Under the pieces are notes generated by a model. That model was not told where the DNA came from. It saw only the letters and a list, made by a program, of their open reading frames with translations, and searched no databases. The position numbers and the translations under genes were made by a program. Below are positions 11,248 to 19,682 of a DNA stretch of 64,000 nt, in pieces. This DNA comes from Kangiellaceae bacterium (GTDB lineage: Bacteria; Pseudomonadota; Gammaproteobacteria; Enterobacterales; Kangiellaceae), in contig JAPHTP010000083.1 of NCBI GenBank assembly GCA_026196875.1, positions 41,802-105,801 on the forward strand. The letters are read 5' to 3'. Position 1 is the stretch's first letter. Each line of letters opens with the position of its first letter.

Positions 11248-11619
11248 CTAAAAAGTAGCCGTCAAGACGCCAAGACTAATAAGCAGAAATATAATCCACG
11301 ACAGGTGCTTTCCTTTAGAACCAATGAGTGCAATTAAGAAGTGAATGAAAAAGGTGACGCCGATAACATAAGCAATGAATGACTTATTTAGCCCATCACT
11401 CGCCAGGTGAATGACTATAGCTGCAAACCCAAACCAGGCGACGGTGGTGATATGCCAGGCGAACCTCAATGTTTTGATGGTAAAGTCGGGACTACCGAAG
11501 ATCTTGGGTAAATCGTCACGGCGGAATAATCGGATGAGAATGTATTTTTCGCCCAGGTAGGAATGGGCGATTCCGATGAAGATCAATAGGGCTGCGGCAC
11601 AGTAAAGCAAGATATCCAA
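11248..11619 (-). CDS. Small four-helix membrane protein of unknown function
   Basis: This 123-residue protein has four hydrophobic stretches (near 2-20, 50-70, 78-98 and 105-122) with a short basic loop after the first (RLFRRDD). I do not recognise the family with certainty. It stands alone between the serine hydrolase gene and a long non-coding region. Confidence 0.65.
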   Translation of the reverse strand: MDILLYCAAALLIFIGIAHSYLGEKYILIRLFRRDDLPKIFGSPDFTIKTLRFAWHITTVAWFGFAAIVIHLASDGLNKSFIAYVIGVTFFIHFLIALIGSKGKHLSWIIFLLISLGVLTATF

Positions 11620-11749
11620 AGTCTTAATCCTGGGGATTTTTGGAGATAGAAGCTTAAGGGTAATCTAAATGTTTATTGGGGAATTTTCAAATGAATTTGG
11701 GTTTCAATTTATTTTTGTGAACTATTTATTGAGTTTGAATTTAGGGTTT

Positions 11750-12250
11750 GTTTCGCAACGCTTCGCTTGCGCTCGTTAAATTTTTGTGTCTATCCGATGG
11801 CTCATGATTTCCACGAGTCCGTTATAGCCGCTAGGCGGCCATTAATTTCGCTTTCCTTTTCTTTTATTAGCTTTTAAGAATACGGATAATTTGAAACTAA
11901 ATTGATGCTTAACTTACTCTAATAAGCTGAGCGGATTTAATACTCATTCAACTTTGAGCTTTCTTTTTTCTTAACACTAAAAAAGTAAAACACAAAACTT
12001 TAAGATCGGGTGCCCAGCGGCTATAACGGGCTTGTGGAATGCATGACACATCAAAAAAAGCAGAACAATTGTTTGAGCGGAGCGAGTTTTGTTCTGCCTG
12101 ATGTGTCGATTTCAAGTTGAGACAGCCAGTGAAGGCTTGTATAACCAACCAAATGAATATGAATTAGTTATTTTCAGCGAAAAAGCCCTTTTGGTTCCTT
12201 TTGGGGCTTTGGCCAAAAGGAACTCGCACGCAAGCGAAGCGGTGCGAAAC
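11750..12250. repeat. About 500-bp non-coding element of nested imperfect inverted repeats
   Basis: Two 26-base arms (11750-11775 and 12225-12250) are inverted copies of each other at 23 of 26 positions, sharing the core GCAAGCGAAGCG and an outer GCGAAAC. Inside them a second pair (11801-11832 and 12016-12047) matches at 27 of 32 positions around AGCGGCTATAACGG. Further hairpins lie at 12045-12107 and at 12187-12220 (CCTTTTGG with CCAAAAGG). I see no convincing gene inside. The nested palindromes suggest a non-autonomous mobile element or a large structured RNA; the layout is seen directly, the interpretation is inference. This stretch fills most of the gap between the genes at 11619 and 12382. 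Confidence 0.7.
12045..12107. repeat. Two-step hairpin inside the nested-repeat element
   Basis: GACACATCA (12045-12053) pairs with TGATGTGTC (12099-12107), and GCAGAACAA (12060-12068) pairs with TTGTTCTGC (12089-12097). Both stems are perfect nine-base pairs in the same order, so they stack into one long hairpin with an asymmetric bulge and a 20-base loop. Confidence 0.75.
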
Positions 12251-12268
12251 AAGAAAAATCGTACTTAA

Positions 12269-12370
12269 CTATACTATAGCCTTCCCAATCATCTCTGGAT
12301 GCTGACCACACCGATAATCAAACTCCTTTTCTCTATCAAAGAACTTCTAAAAAATCTCATCCGGAAAAAC
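12269..12370 (-). pseudogene. 3' remnant of a cupredoxin gene
   Basis: The minus strand reads FPDEIF, a TAG stop, then KFFDREKEFDYRCGQHPEMI and GKAIV before a final stop. This is clearly related to the C-terminus of the intact cupredoxin gene at 19683-20030 (FPDETFDKLFDKVGEFDYRC... and HPEMIGRVIVK), with conserved Cys, His and Met copper ligands. There is no upstream coding sequence for the rest of the domain: similarity fades near 12370, ten bases from the stop of the next gene. It is a truncated, internally stopped paralogue wedged between the nested-repeat element and the HEAT-like gene. Confidence 0.85.
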
Positions 12371-12381
12371 AATTTAATTGG

Positions 12382-13194
12382 CTAAGCGTTATTCCCTCTG
12401 CCAAATATCTCCTTGAATCTTCTAATCCGCTGGTCCAGGACTTCCTTACGCACTTGGTATTCCGGGTCGTGAACTCGATCTTGGAGGAGTGAGTCAGCAA
12501 GTTCTTCGTTACGTCCAAACTCAACCACAAAAAAGACAGAGAATCTTCGCACCCATGGATCCGGATGGTGTTTAGCCGCCCATGCTAGCACCTCGACCGT
12601 TTCGTGGCCCTGCCCCGGCATCCAGGCCAAAGTGTACGGAATGTAGCTCTTTGTTCCTTCTTCAGCGGATGTTATCAATGCTTCATAAAGCGCATTTTGA
12701 ATGTCGGGAAGATGCTCCTTTGCGTCTTTCCAAAACTGGTTCCTTTTGTCCGCAAAACCGCTCTCTTCATGATGAGTCAACTTAACATTCAAAGAGCCAA
12801 ATGCGGAGGCCACTTTGACGCGTTGTATTTTCTGAGGATGAGTGAACAATCGTAGAAGCACGTCTGGCGATTTACCATCCAGAATAGCTTTGAGTACCAA
12901 CCTTTCGTCATTGGAGAAGTCCATACTCTGCCTCCAGGATTCAGATTTTTCAACTACTGAATCGTCGACGTGTCCGCCGTCGGTTCCTGACTCCCTCAGT
13001 GGAGGAGACGCGGCTAAATGGTCTAATTCAGCTGCATGCCGTTCGACAAACGCGGGTGGATCATCGAAAACCACCGGACTCGCATTCAACCCTGCCAATG
13101 TATGGACGAAAAAGCCGGCGACGGCCATTGCAATAACGGCTGTTACGATGATTAATTTTTTATATGTAGAACTGATTTTCATGATTTTATTCAT
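12382..13194 (-). CDS. Exported or membrane-anchored HEAT-repeat-like protein of unknown function
   Basis: The 270-residue product has one N-terminal hydrophobic segment (about 13-35), a low-complexity linker, then helical repeats from about residue 95 (e.g. LTHPQKIQRVKVASAFGS and HHPDPWVRRFSVFFVVEFGR) that look like HEAT repeats. I cannot assign a function. By eye it is richer in G and C than its neighbours, and it is flanked on one side by a cupredoxin remnant and a repeat element, so it may have been acquired. The ribosome site before the first ATG is weak; a second ATG lies four codons in. Confidence 0.65.
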   Translation of the reverse strand: MNKIMKISSTYKKLIIVTAVIAMAVAGFFVHTLAGLNASPVVFDDPPAFVERHAAELDHLAASPPLRESGTDGGHVDDSVVEKSESWRQSMDFSNDERLVLKAILDGKSPDVLLRLFTHPQKIQRVKVASAFGSLNVKLTHHEESGFADKRNQFWKDAKEHLPDIQNALYEALITSAEEGTKSYIPYTLAWMPGQGHETVEVLAWAAKHHPDPWVRRFSVFFVVEFGRNEELADSLLQDRVHDPEYQVRKEVLDQRIRRFKEIFGRGNNA

Positions 13195-13361
13195 ATGCGT
13201 AATTCGATCCTTATGTGTGATAAACAGCGGCCTATTTATAAGTAAATCAAGTTCTTCAAAACTTAAACGAATCGAAATGAAAATACCTGAAGTCCTTATG
13301 ACTTTTGGATGAATTTGCGCTGATGGTGATATTCAGCTGGTTAACTACATATGATTAAGGT

Positions 13362-13406
13362 GGGAGTGAATAATCCTTATCAAAGAAATCAGGGAGGATC
13401 ACTCCC
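13362..13406 (-). terminator. Possible terminator hairpin after the S9 peptidase gene
   Basis: GGGAGTGA and TCACTCCC form a perfect eight-base inverted repeat around a 29-base loop, 20 bases downstream of the peptidase stop codon. No good T tract follows on the minus strand, so the role is tentative. Confidence 0.4.
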
Positions 13407-13425
13407 CCCTTTAGAGTTCAAATGC

Positions 13426-15507
13426 TTAGTTTTTCTTTCCTTCTTCCGACTCTCTATACTTGTCGAACCAAGCCAGAATATACCCAATCTTTCTCGCTAA
13501 ATTAGAAGGCTTGGCCGCAATCCCATGATAAGCCCCTTGAATACGCACTAGTGAACTTTCCACACCTTCCAAACGCAAAGCACCATAATATTGCTCGCTT
13601 TCACTCATAGGTGTACGGACATCGAGTTCGCCAGTTAACACCATAGTTGGAGTTTCCACATTACCCACCAGTGCTAAAGGCGAACGTTTCCAATATTGCT
13701 CGTAGTCTTTCCACGGCAAATCGGTAAACCAATATCGGGTCATAAATGTATAAATATCTGAGGTACCAATCATGCTAATCCAATTAATTACAGGCTTAGC
13801 TACAACCGCCGCTTTAAATCGATTAGTTTTACCAATAATCCAGGCGGTTAACACCCCTCCGCCAGAACCACCGGTAACAAATAAATTATTCTCATCGACA
13901 TAGCCTTTGGCAATCACACCATCCACCATATCCATCAGATCATCATAATCATTTGACGGATAATTTTTATTAATCAAATTAGCAAACTCACTGCCCTGAG
14001 AAGTTGAACCTCGTGGGTTGCCATATACCACCACATAACCTGCCGCAGCAAAGAGTTGTACTTCCGATGAATAACCAGGACCGTATGCTGTATGAGGACC
14101 ACCATGAATTTCTAAAATCATTGGATATTTTTTCTTAGGGTCAAAATCCGGCGGAGTTACAATCCAGGCTTGTAAATCACGTTGATCAACAGAACTTTTC
14201 ACCGTTAACAGCTCAGGCTTAGTCACCGTTTTATGATCAAACACATCACCGTTTAAATCAGTGAGCATAGTCACTCGACCACGTCTATCAACTACAGCTA
14301 AATCAGCCGGTTTATTCCCGCTCGAATGGGTGTAAACCACACTACCATTATCTGTAATATCGTATTGACCAGAAGTATAAGGTCTCCCAAGACTCATGCC
14401 CCCCAACAGACTGGTTTTATTGGAAAGCTTGGCAGACAGATTAACGTAACCGACTCGCTTTTTACCGTCATTATCGTAACTAAAATAAATCCCTTTGCTA
14501 TTTTTCGCCCAGCGAATATTCTGCACTGAACGATCCAGCTTTGGGGTTAGCTGTTTAATGTTACTGCCATCGGCATTCATCACATACAGCTCACTATTTT
14601 GAAAAGACTTACCGTCATCTTCAAACCCCGTAAAAGCAATTCGTTTTCCGTCGGGGCTCGTTTTAGGTGAATTTTCTGGGCCGGTGGCATTGGTTAATTG
14701 AGTGACCTTACCGCTTAGCACGTCAATGGCTAATAGGTCGCTGTTAAAAATATCGAATTCAAAATCTTCTCTAGTGTTGGCCGACACAATAATTTGTTTG
14801 GCATCTTTGGTCCAAGCCAATGAGCCGGCATAATTGTGAGCACTCGAAGTAATTTGTCTGGGGGTGCCACCAATAGCCGGCACAACATAAACCTGAAGGT
14901 TCCCCGGTTTGTTCATTCCTGCACCGTCTTGCTGGAATAAAGTCTTGTCAATATACTGCGCATCATTCGCCCACTTAGCACCCTTAGGTTTAAACGACAG
15001 GCTGAATAAAGGCTCGGCTTTGGCAGGAGTAAACATTGCAAAGGCTATCTGCTTTCCATCAGGCGAAAAACTGAGACTGTTAGGACTCATCGCCACATCG
15101 GTGACTCGGGCGGTATTACCAGTTTTCACGTCTCTTACATAAATTTGCACTTTGCCTTCTTTACTAGACAAGTAAGCCATTTTAGAACCATCGCGAGAAA
15201 AAACGGGGCTATAATGATTTTTTGAGTCCGATAACAGCGGCATATGACTGCTGCCGTCTAAAGCCACCGTCCACAAATTTCTGCGCACGCTATCAGTCAT
15301 AATATCCATGCTACGGCGTTCATAAACAACATGATCACCATCGGGCATGACTACAGGGTTGGCCGCATACTCTAAACTAAATAGATCCTTGTAATTGAGG
15401 AAGTGCTTATTCTCCTCATTAGATTCTGGTTTTGCGGATAGATTTGCCGTTAATAAAAGGCTTGCAAACAGGGTCGATATGGTTCGCAATGACTTGGGGT
15501 TCTTCAT
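13426..15507 (-). CDS. S9 family prolyl oligopeptidase / dipeptidyl aminopeptidase
   Basis: A secreted serine peptidase of 693 residues with a Sec signal (MKNPKSLRTISTLFASLLLT...SAKP). Residues about 40-420 contain repeated SPDGKQIAF- and SRDGSKMAY-like beta-propeller blades (TolB/WD40-like); about 440-690 is an alpha/beta hydrolase. The catalytic triad is visible: Ser548 in GGSGGG, Asp629 in GELDVRTP and His661 in GAYHG. The open frame extends upstream to 15585, but the start at 15507 places the signal peptide at the N-terminus. The likely role is removal of dipeptides from peptide fragments in the periplasm. Confidence 0.9.
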   Translation of the reverse strand: MKNPKSLRTISTLFASLLLTANLSAKPESNEENKHFLNYKDLFSLEYAANPVVMPDGDHVVYERRSMDIMTDSVRRNLWTVALDGSSHMPLLSDSKNHYSPVFSRDGSKMAYLSSKEGKVQIYVRDVKTGNTARVTDVAMSPNSLSFSPDGKQIAFAMFTPAKAEPLFSLSFKPKGAKWANDAQYIDKTLFQQDGAGMNKPGNLQVYVVPAIGGTPRQITSSAHNYAGSLAWTKDAKQIIVSANTREDFEFDIFNSDLLAIDVLSGKVTQLTNATGPENSPKTSPDGKRIAFTGFEDDGKSFQNSELYVMNADGSNIKQLTPKLDRSVQNIRWAKNSKGIYFSYDNDGKKRVGYVNLSAKLSNKTSLLGGMSLGRPYTSGQYDITDNGSVVYTHSSGNKPADLAVVDRRGRVTMLTDLNGDVFDHKTVTKPELLTVKSSVDQRDLQAWIVTPPDFDPKKKYPMILEIHGGPHTAYGPGYSSEVQLFAAAGYVVVYGNPRGSTSQGSEFANLINKNYPSNDYDDLMDMVDGVIAKGYVDENNLFVTGGSGGGVLTAWIIGKTNRFKAAVVAKPVINWISMIGTSDIYTFMTRYWFTDLPWKDYEQYWKRSPLALVGNVETPTMVLTGELDVRTPMSESEQYYGALRLEGVESSLVRIQGAYHGIAAKPSNLARKIGYILAWFDKYRESEEGKKN

Positions 15508-15690
15508 TATTTTTTGTCTCACTGTTCTTGCAATTGCGCCAATTGTATCAGAGGAATAAAAACATAGGCGGTAAGAGTGTTTCAAAATGTATCTTTGGCA
15601 ATCAGTTCAATCTACCAGTTTGGATTACCTCGACTTGCTGTGTTAAGAAATCTAAGGGGTAAGTTACTCGGTCTTAGCTCTGCCAGTAGT

Positions 15691-16059
15691 CTACTCATCT
15701 TGATAGATATCAAGTACTTCAACAAACAACTTGTTGCCTTCAATTCGTTTAACCACGGCTTTCGATCCGCTAAGCAATGGTTTGTCGCCAAATAATTGCT
15801 CTGCGCGCCATCCTGTGCCTCTTGCTTTTACTCTGCCTTCAAAAGCATTTCCCACTTGTGATTTCACAAAATCGCTTTCAACTATAACGATAGAGCCAAC
15901 TAGAGAATCTTTCAAACTCCCTAAATTTTCTTTAGTACGAGGTTCTTCTTGTAGCCCGAGCTTCAATGAGAGTTTATCAAGATGTGGGATTAGAAAATCA
16001 AAAGCTCCCAAGAAAGCCAGTCCAACTAAAAGCGCTATAAAAAGGAATAATTCGAGCAT
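15691..16059 (-). CDS. NfeD-like membrane protein (short form)
   Basis: The 122-residue protein has one N-terminal hydrophobic helix (about 3-28) and a C-terminal OB-fold-like region. The segment EGRVKARGTGWRAE followed by G-x-x-V-V-K-R-I-E-G-N-x-L-x-V-E is the usual NfeD small-domain pattern. NfeD proteins typically pair with SPFH/stomatin proteins, but none is adjacent; hflKC are 29 kb away. It lies 40 bases downstream of the DUF2314-like gene and may be co-transcribed with it. Confidence 0.7.
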   Translation of the reverse strand: MLELFLFIALLVGLAFLGAFDFLIPHLDKLSLKLGLQEEPRTKENLGSLKDSLVGSIVIVESDFVKSQVGNAFEGRVKARGTGWRAEQLFGDKPLLSGSKAVVKRIEGNKLFVEVLDIYQDE

Positions 16060-16099
16060 AGTTTTTTACCTTATTCTAGGTTGATGCTGGACAATTCAT

Positions 16100-16708
16100 T
16101 TATATGCTAGGTGGCCAAGAAAAGTCGGAAAACCTTTCGAGATCCTGAGCGTATCGCTTCGGTAACTTTCCATACTCTTTCTCATAGATTTTAGCCATAG
16201 CTAAAATCGTATATCCTCCACGCGAGATCCCTTTGCTGTCAGTAAGCATCCAGTCTTCAATGTCACCAATCTTAATTTTTATTCGCTCTAATAACTCTTC
16301 ATCCATTTCACCAACTGGCTCTGATGCCAGGGAAGTTACTACATAGCCATCATTCTCAGCATGAGCCACTCCCCAAATATGTTCAATAACTCCGTCAAAT
16401 TCATAAGGGAATTTTATATACGCTTCTAGCTTTCCAGCAGCTAATCCTTCTAAGAAAAAGTCGAGCTTAGACTTTGCAATGGCAATATGCTCCTGCATAG
16501 TAGGATCATCTATATCTACTGGTAGAGCTTCCAGGTCTGGTTTTAACTTCCATAACTTCAATAAAACTATAGGCAGTATTATCCAACCTATAGCAAGCGA
16601 GACAACCGCTCCTAAATCATCATTAAGTCCCAACTGTTGAGTCGTAAATGAGTATAGTGGAAATAGTGAAGCTAGAGATACAATGCCGATAACAATCAGG
16701 CGGAACAA
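16100..16708 (-). CDS. Membrane-anchored DUF2314-like protein
   Basis: Two hydrophobic helices (about 3-20 and 32-52) precede a soluble domain (about 70-200). The motif VEHIW/IEHIWGVAH and later IEDWMLTDSKGISRGGYT resemble DUF2314 proteins, which carry D-W-M ... G-G-(F/Y)-T. Function is unknown. It is upstream of the NfeD-like gene on the same strand. Confidence 0.65.
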   Translation of the reverse strand: MFRLIVIGIVSLASLFPLYSFTTQQLGLNDDLGAVVSLAIGWIILPIVLLKLWKLKPDLEALPVDIDDPTMQEHIAIAKSKLDFFLEGLAAGKLEAYIKFPYEFDGVIEHIWGVAHAENDGYVVTSLASEPVGEMDEELLERIKIKIGDIEDWMLTDSKGISRGGYTILAMAKIYEKEYGKLPKRYAQDLERFSDFSWPPSI

Positions 16709-17123
16709 TGTGCTTTCCTCTGGTTCTTAACTTTTATTTCCTTGAGTTTATCTACGTGGGATTTAATTATCAATGAACAAATTTGCCAAATTACTTAGTA
16801 ATCGCTGTAATCATTTCAAGTGTCATCGACACTTGTTTCTTTGAATTCCATAAAAGGTAAGGTCAACACAAAGACTATGGTTAGCAACCTTTCCTTCTCT
16901 AGCCAATTATTTATTTTTCTAGAGCACAAGCTTAATTTCGCTAAAACAGACCAACCCCTTTTATGCTCAAATAGGTGACACCAAACATCCGTTTCATCAC
17001 GGCAAGTGGTAGTTTGGACCCCAGCATCTTGTTTGTCCCTTTTCCTTCATTAAACTCTTTCACATGCGAGAAAACCTCAGTTTATTAATCAATTAAAGAT
17101 ACTTCAGTCAGTATGGAGAACAT
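16709..17123. other. 415-base intergenic region between divergent genes
   Basis: This separates the DUF2314-like gene (minus) from the DUF1579-like gene (plus). It must hold both promoters, but I cannot place them with confidence. The only structure I see is a short protein-like frame on the minus strand (16941-17063), listed separately. A good ribosome site (GGAGAA) precedes the gene at 17124. Confidence 0.5.
16941..17063 (-). other. Short protein-like frame, possible small gene or gene remnant
   Basis: A GTG-initiated frame of 40 codons encodes a basic peptide containing MLGSKLPLAVMKRMFGVTYL and ending in KGVGLF. A TGAGG sequence lies about ten bases before the GTG. The composition looks like real protein, but the frame is short, closed by stops on both sides, and I do not recognise it. 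It could equally be a remnant of a larger gene. Confidence 0.25.
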
Positions 17124-17690
17124 ATGAAACTTGTTAATTTCAAGCGTCTTATAAAACTATCGGTGACCACTGTGATGATAATTGCGAGTTCTTTTAGCTT
17201 CGCAGGAGATGCCAAAAAGAAAGAAGCAGAGCAGCCTCAAAAAGACTTTGATTTTTTGATCGGCAATTGGGACTGTGAATGGCAGCGATTTGATCCGAAA
17301 GGCAAAATACAGTCTAAAATTCGTTGTAAATGGGACGCAAGATATACATTCGATGGACTGATGGTTCAGGATGATTTTAGAATGTTTAACTCATCAGGAA
17401 AGCTTGTCTACGCCGGTACGACACTGAGAAATTATTCCCCGCAAGAAAAACAATGGAAAAATACTTTTCTAGACGTAGTGGGAGGACCGTCCTTTGAAGA
17501 TTTCGTCGGCAAGAAAGTTGGTGGTGAAATTCACATTCAAACCACACGAAAGAATGCAAACGGCCAAAAAGCGTTTATGAAAATTCGTTTTCATAATATT
17601 AGTGAGAGTGGATTTTCATGGGAGGGAAAAACCAGTTCAGATGGCAAAAACTGGACTTTGGATTCTCGGATCATTTCGAAAAAAGGTTAG
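17124..17690 (+). CDS. Exported DUF1579-like protein
   Basis: The 188-residue product has an N-terminal signal sequence ending near SSFSFA-GD. The mature part opens with DFDFLIGNWDCEWQRFDPKG, the lipocalin-like pattern (FL-x-G-x-W) of DUF1579/heme-binding-like proteins, and continues with evenly spaced beta strands rich in Trp. Function is unknown. A GGAGAA ribosome site lies five bases before ATG. It appears to be a single-gene unit. Confidence 0.7.
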   Translation: MKLVNFKRLIKLSVTTVMIIASSFSFAGDAKKKEAEQPQKDFDFLIGNWDCEWQRFDPKGKIQSKIRCKWDARYTFDGLMVQDDFRMFNSSGKLVYAGTTLRNYSPQEKQWKNTFLDVVGGPSFEDFVGKKVGGEIHIQTTRKNANGQKAFMKIRFHNISESGFSWEGKTSSDGKNWTLDSRIISKKG

Positions 17691-17775
17691 AGTTGATAAG
17701 TTAGAAGCAGGGTAAATAGGTTTCATCTAGTGATCTATTGGTTCTGCTTTCAATTGATGTTGGTTCTTGCGCGCA

Positions 17776-18027
17776 TCAAGCGCCTTGATGCCGTACTGAC
17801 TTGGATGCTTCCCTCTTGTTATCAGGAAATTGATAACCTGTAATTTGGAATTTCAGATGCACTATGTTCTCGATATTGCTAAGTTCAATTATATTATTTT
17901 CGACTTTTGAAGATAACTCAAAGCTAGTTTTGCGTGTCTTTCTTCTCTCTACACTAAATTTAAGTGTATTGTTAGGTTCATTCGATACTTTAACCAAATA
18001 GTTAGGGCCAGAGTAAATATATCTCAT
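17776..18027 (-). CDS. Doubtful small ORF, 83 residues
   Basis: The frame encodes a polar, Lys/Asn-rich peptide with a beta-like middle (NTLKFSVERRKTRKTSFEL). The ribosome site is poor (TTGATTCTTAG before ATG) and I do not recognise the product. It is kept because it fills an otherwise gene-free gap and has plausible composition. Confidence 0.25.
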   Translation of the reverse strand: MRYIYSGPNYLVKVSNEPNNTLKFSVERRKTRKTSFELSSKVENNIIELSNIENIVHLKFQITGYQFPDNKREASKSVRHQGA

Positions 18028-18235
18028 CTAAGAATCAATTGACTCTGCCGCCAATTATTTAGTTTTCAATTTGTTTATGCAAACCACTAAGTCGTAAATA
18101 ATTGGCAATCTTTTTGAGTGTATGTGCGCTAATATTAGACTAGGGACTTCAATTTCCCTTTGAGAGTGTGAGCTTTGTTAAAACTATCTCCAAATATAAT
18201 AGTGCTCACCTCGTCCAGGAACAGGTTGATTTCTT

Positions 18236-18694
18236 ATGGTTGAATCTAAAAATGTCGGTGAGTTTGTTACCCCCGCTCTTTATGACAAAGTGCATCAACT
18301 GGCGTTAGAGATGATTAGTTCTTCGGAAACTAACGATTTGCAAGCGATGTGGCATGCGTACAACAGTTTAGAGCAACTTTGTAAAGATAACGAATACTCT
18401 AGCACAGACCATCCTTTTCAGTGGGAGGTTTTGGCCGACTTTACGAATGATCCTAAAACGGCCATTCAACTCTACCACAATGCACTTAAATTGGCGCTTA
18501 AAGCTGACTTTCGCGAGTACGTCGCTTCTATTCTTATTTCCTTGGCTGAAAATTATCTTGAGCTCGGTGAACGTGTACTTGCCTGGAAAGAGGCGTTGGC
18601 AGCAGACCAGGTCGCACGGTTCACAAAAAATCTTCGATTGAGGAAGGAAGTTAGTGAGTTTCTACTTCGGATGAGCGCTAGCTCGAACAACTAA
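18236..18694 (+). CDS. Small TPR-like helical protein, unknown function
   Basis: The 152-residue product is predicted all helical. The spacing in AIQLYHNALKLALKADFREY and ILISLAENYLELGERVLAWK fits two or three tetratricopeptide-like repeats, suggesting protein binding. No signal peptide is visible. It has no operon partner. An AGGAACAGG sequence precedes ATG but at a long distance, so the start is uncertain. Confidence 0.6.
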   Translation: MVESKNVGEFVTPALYDKVHQLALEMISSSETNDLQAMWHAYNSLEQLCKDNEYSSTDHPFQWEVLADFTNDPKTAIQLYHNALKLALKADFREYVASILISLAENYLELGERVLAWKEALAADQVARFTKNLRLRKEVSEFLLRMSASSNN

Positions 18695-18790
18695 GTTTTG
18701 ATCCGATTGAATAATTAAGATCAGAACGACTAAATCTCATTTTGAAATCAGCTGACTCTTCCCCAAACTACTTTCTGATTACTATCTCAG

Positions 18791-19381
18791 CTATTTTGCG
18801 TCCTGTGTCGTAGGCATGTAGTTGATAGCCTTGTGGGGAGTTTTTACTAGCTCATTATATCTTTCAATAGTTTCTATATATTCGCTTCTTAGCAAGTCTT
18901 CAAGATCTGATGGAAAAGGCGCTCCGACATCAATAGGATTACAATTTTCACCAGAACTTCGTATCGATTCGTAAACGGATACATGTCGAATAAATTCAAT
19001 CAGTTGACTGTATAGTAGCCCATTCATTTTAACATAATGTAAATTTTGCCTCACTAAATCTCGTGCCGTTACAAGATTTGACAGAAGGTGATTTTTCTCG
19101 ACTTCTTTTGACAGGTTTACACTAAATGTGTCATTGGCATCAGACAACATGGATAGATTCCGCCAAATCGAGTTATCAAACTCAATACAAGATATAAGCG
19201 GATTTAGGAACTGAGTTAACTTGTTCTTGTAGTAATCAACTTCTGCTTTGTAATGCTCGGACTTTATTGATGACTCAAAGTCAGTAGAAGATTTCAATCT
19301 AGCCAAACGGTAGTTAAAAATAAACCCTAACCCAACGACTAATAGTGGAGTAATGTATGTAATGAGTAGTTCCATTTTCAT
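18791..19381 (-). CDS. Hypothetical protein with one N-terminal membrane helix
   Basis: The 196-residue product starts with a single hydrophobic segment (about 4-26) followed by a long charged, helical region probably in the cytoplasm. I do not recognise it. The ATG is preceded by GAGGAAT, a good ribosome site. It is downstream of the cupredoxin gene on the same strand, but a terminator-like hairpin lies between them. Confidence 0.6.
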   Translation of the reverse strand: MKMELLITYITPLLVVGLGFIFNYRLARLKSSTDFESSIKSEHYKAEVDYYKNKLTQFLNPLISCIEFDNSIWRNLSMLSDANDTFSVNLSKEVEKNHLLSNLVTARDLVRQNLHYVKMNGLLYSQLIEFIRHVSVYESIRSSGENCNPIDVGAPFPSDLEDLLRSEYIETIERYNELVKTPHKAINYMPTTQDAK

Positions 19382-19590
19382 ATTCCTCGCTTTTGACTGT
19401 AGCTCAGGGGCTCTCCAATTACTCTAGCAAAAACATAACACCTAGCCCCCTAATATAAAAGACAAAAAAGGAAGAGGTTGAAAATATTTACAGTGAGAAT
19501 TTGAATCAAGCTGAGATATGAGCTTTTAAGACAAAACAGTCTCAAGCTGGAACCACTCAAGAACAATAGATAGATAAATTAGGTAAAGAA

Positions 19591-19614
19591 AAGCTGACAG
19601 ATAACCATCAGCTT
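19591..19614 (-). terminator. Rho-independent terminator after the cupredoxin gene
   Basis: On the minus strand AAGCTGA, a ten-base loop and TCAGCTT are followed by a T-rich run (TTTCTTT). It lies about 70 bases beyond the cupredoxin stop. The rest of the 300-base gap 19382-19682 shows nothing I can name. Confidence 0.65.
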
Positions 19615-19682
19615 AAAGAAAGACACGAACAAATAAGACCGAAGCGGCTCACGAATCAAAAAAAGTTCTCTTGTTATTCTTG

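Noticed and set aside
11948..12148. 66-codon frame inside the nested-repeat element
   Set aside because: It runs through the palindromic arms, and has repeat-derived sequence and no recognisable protein character.
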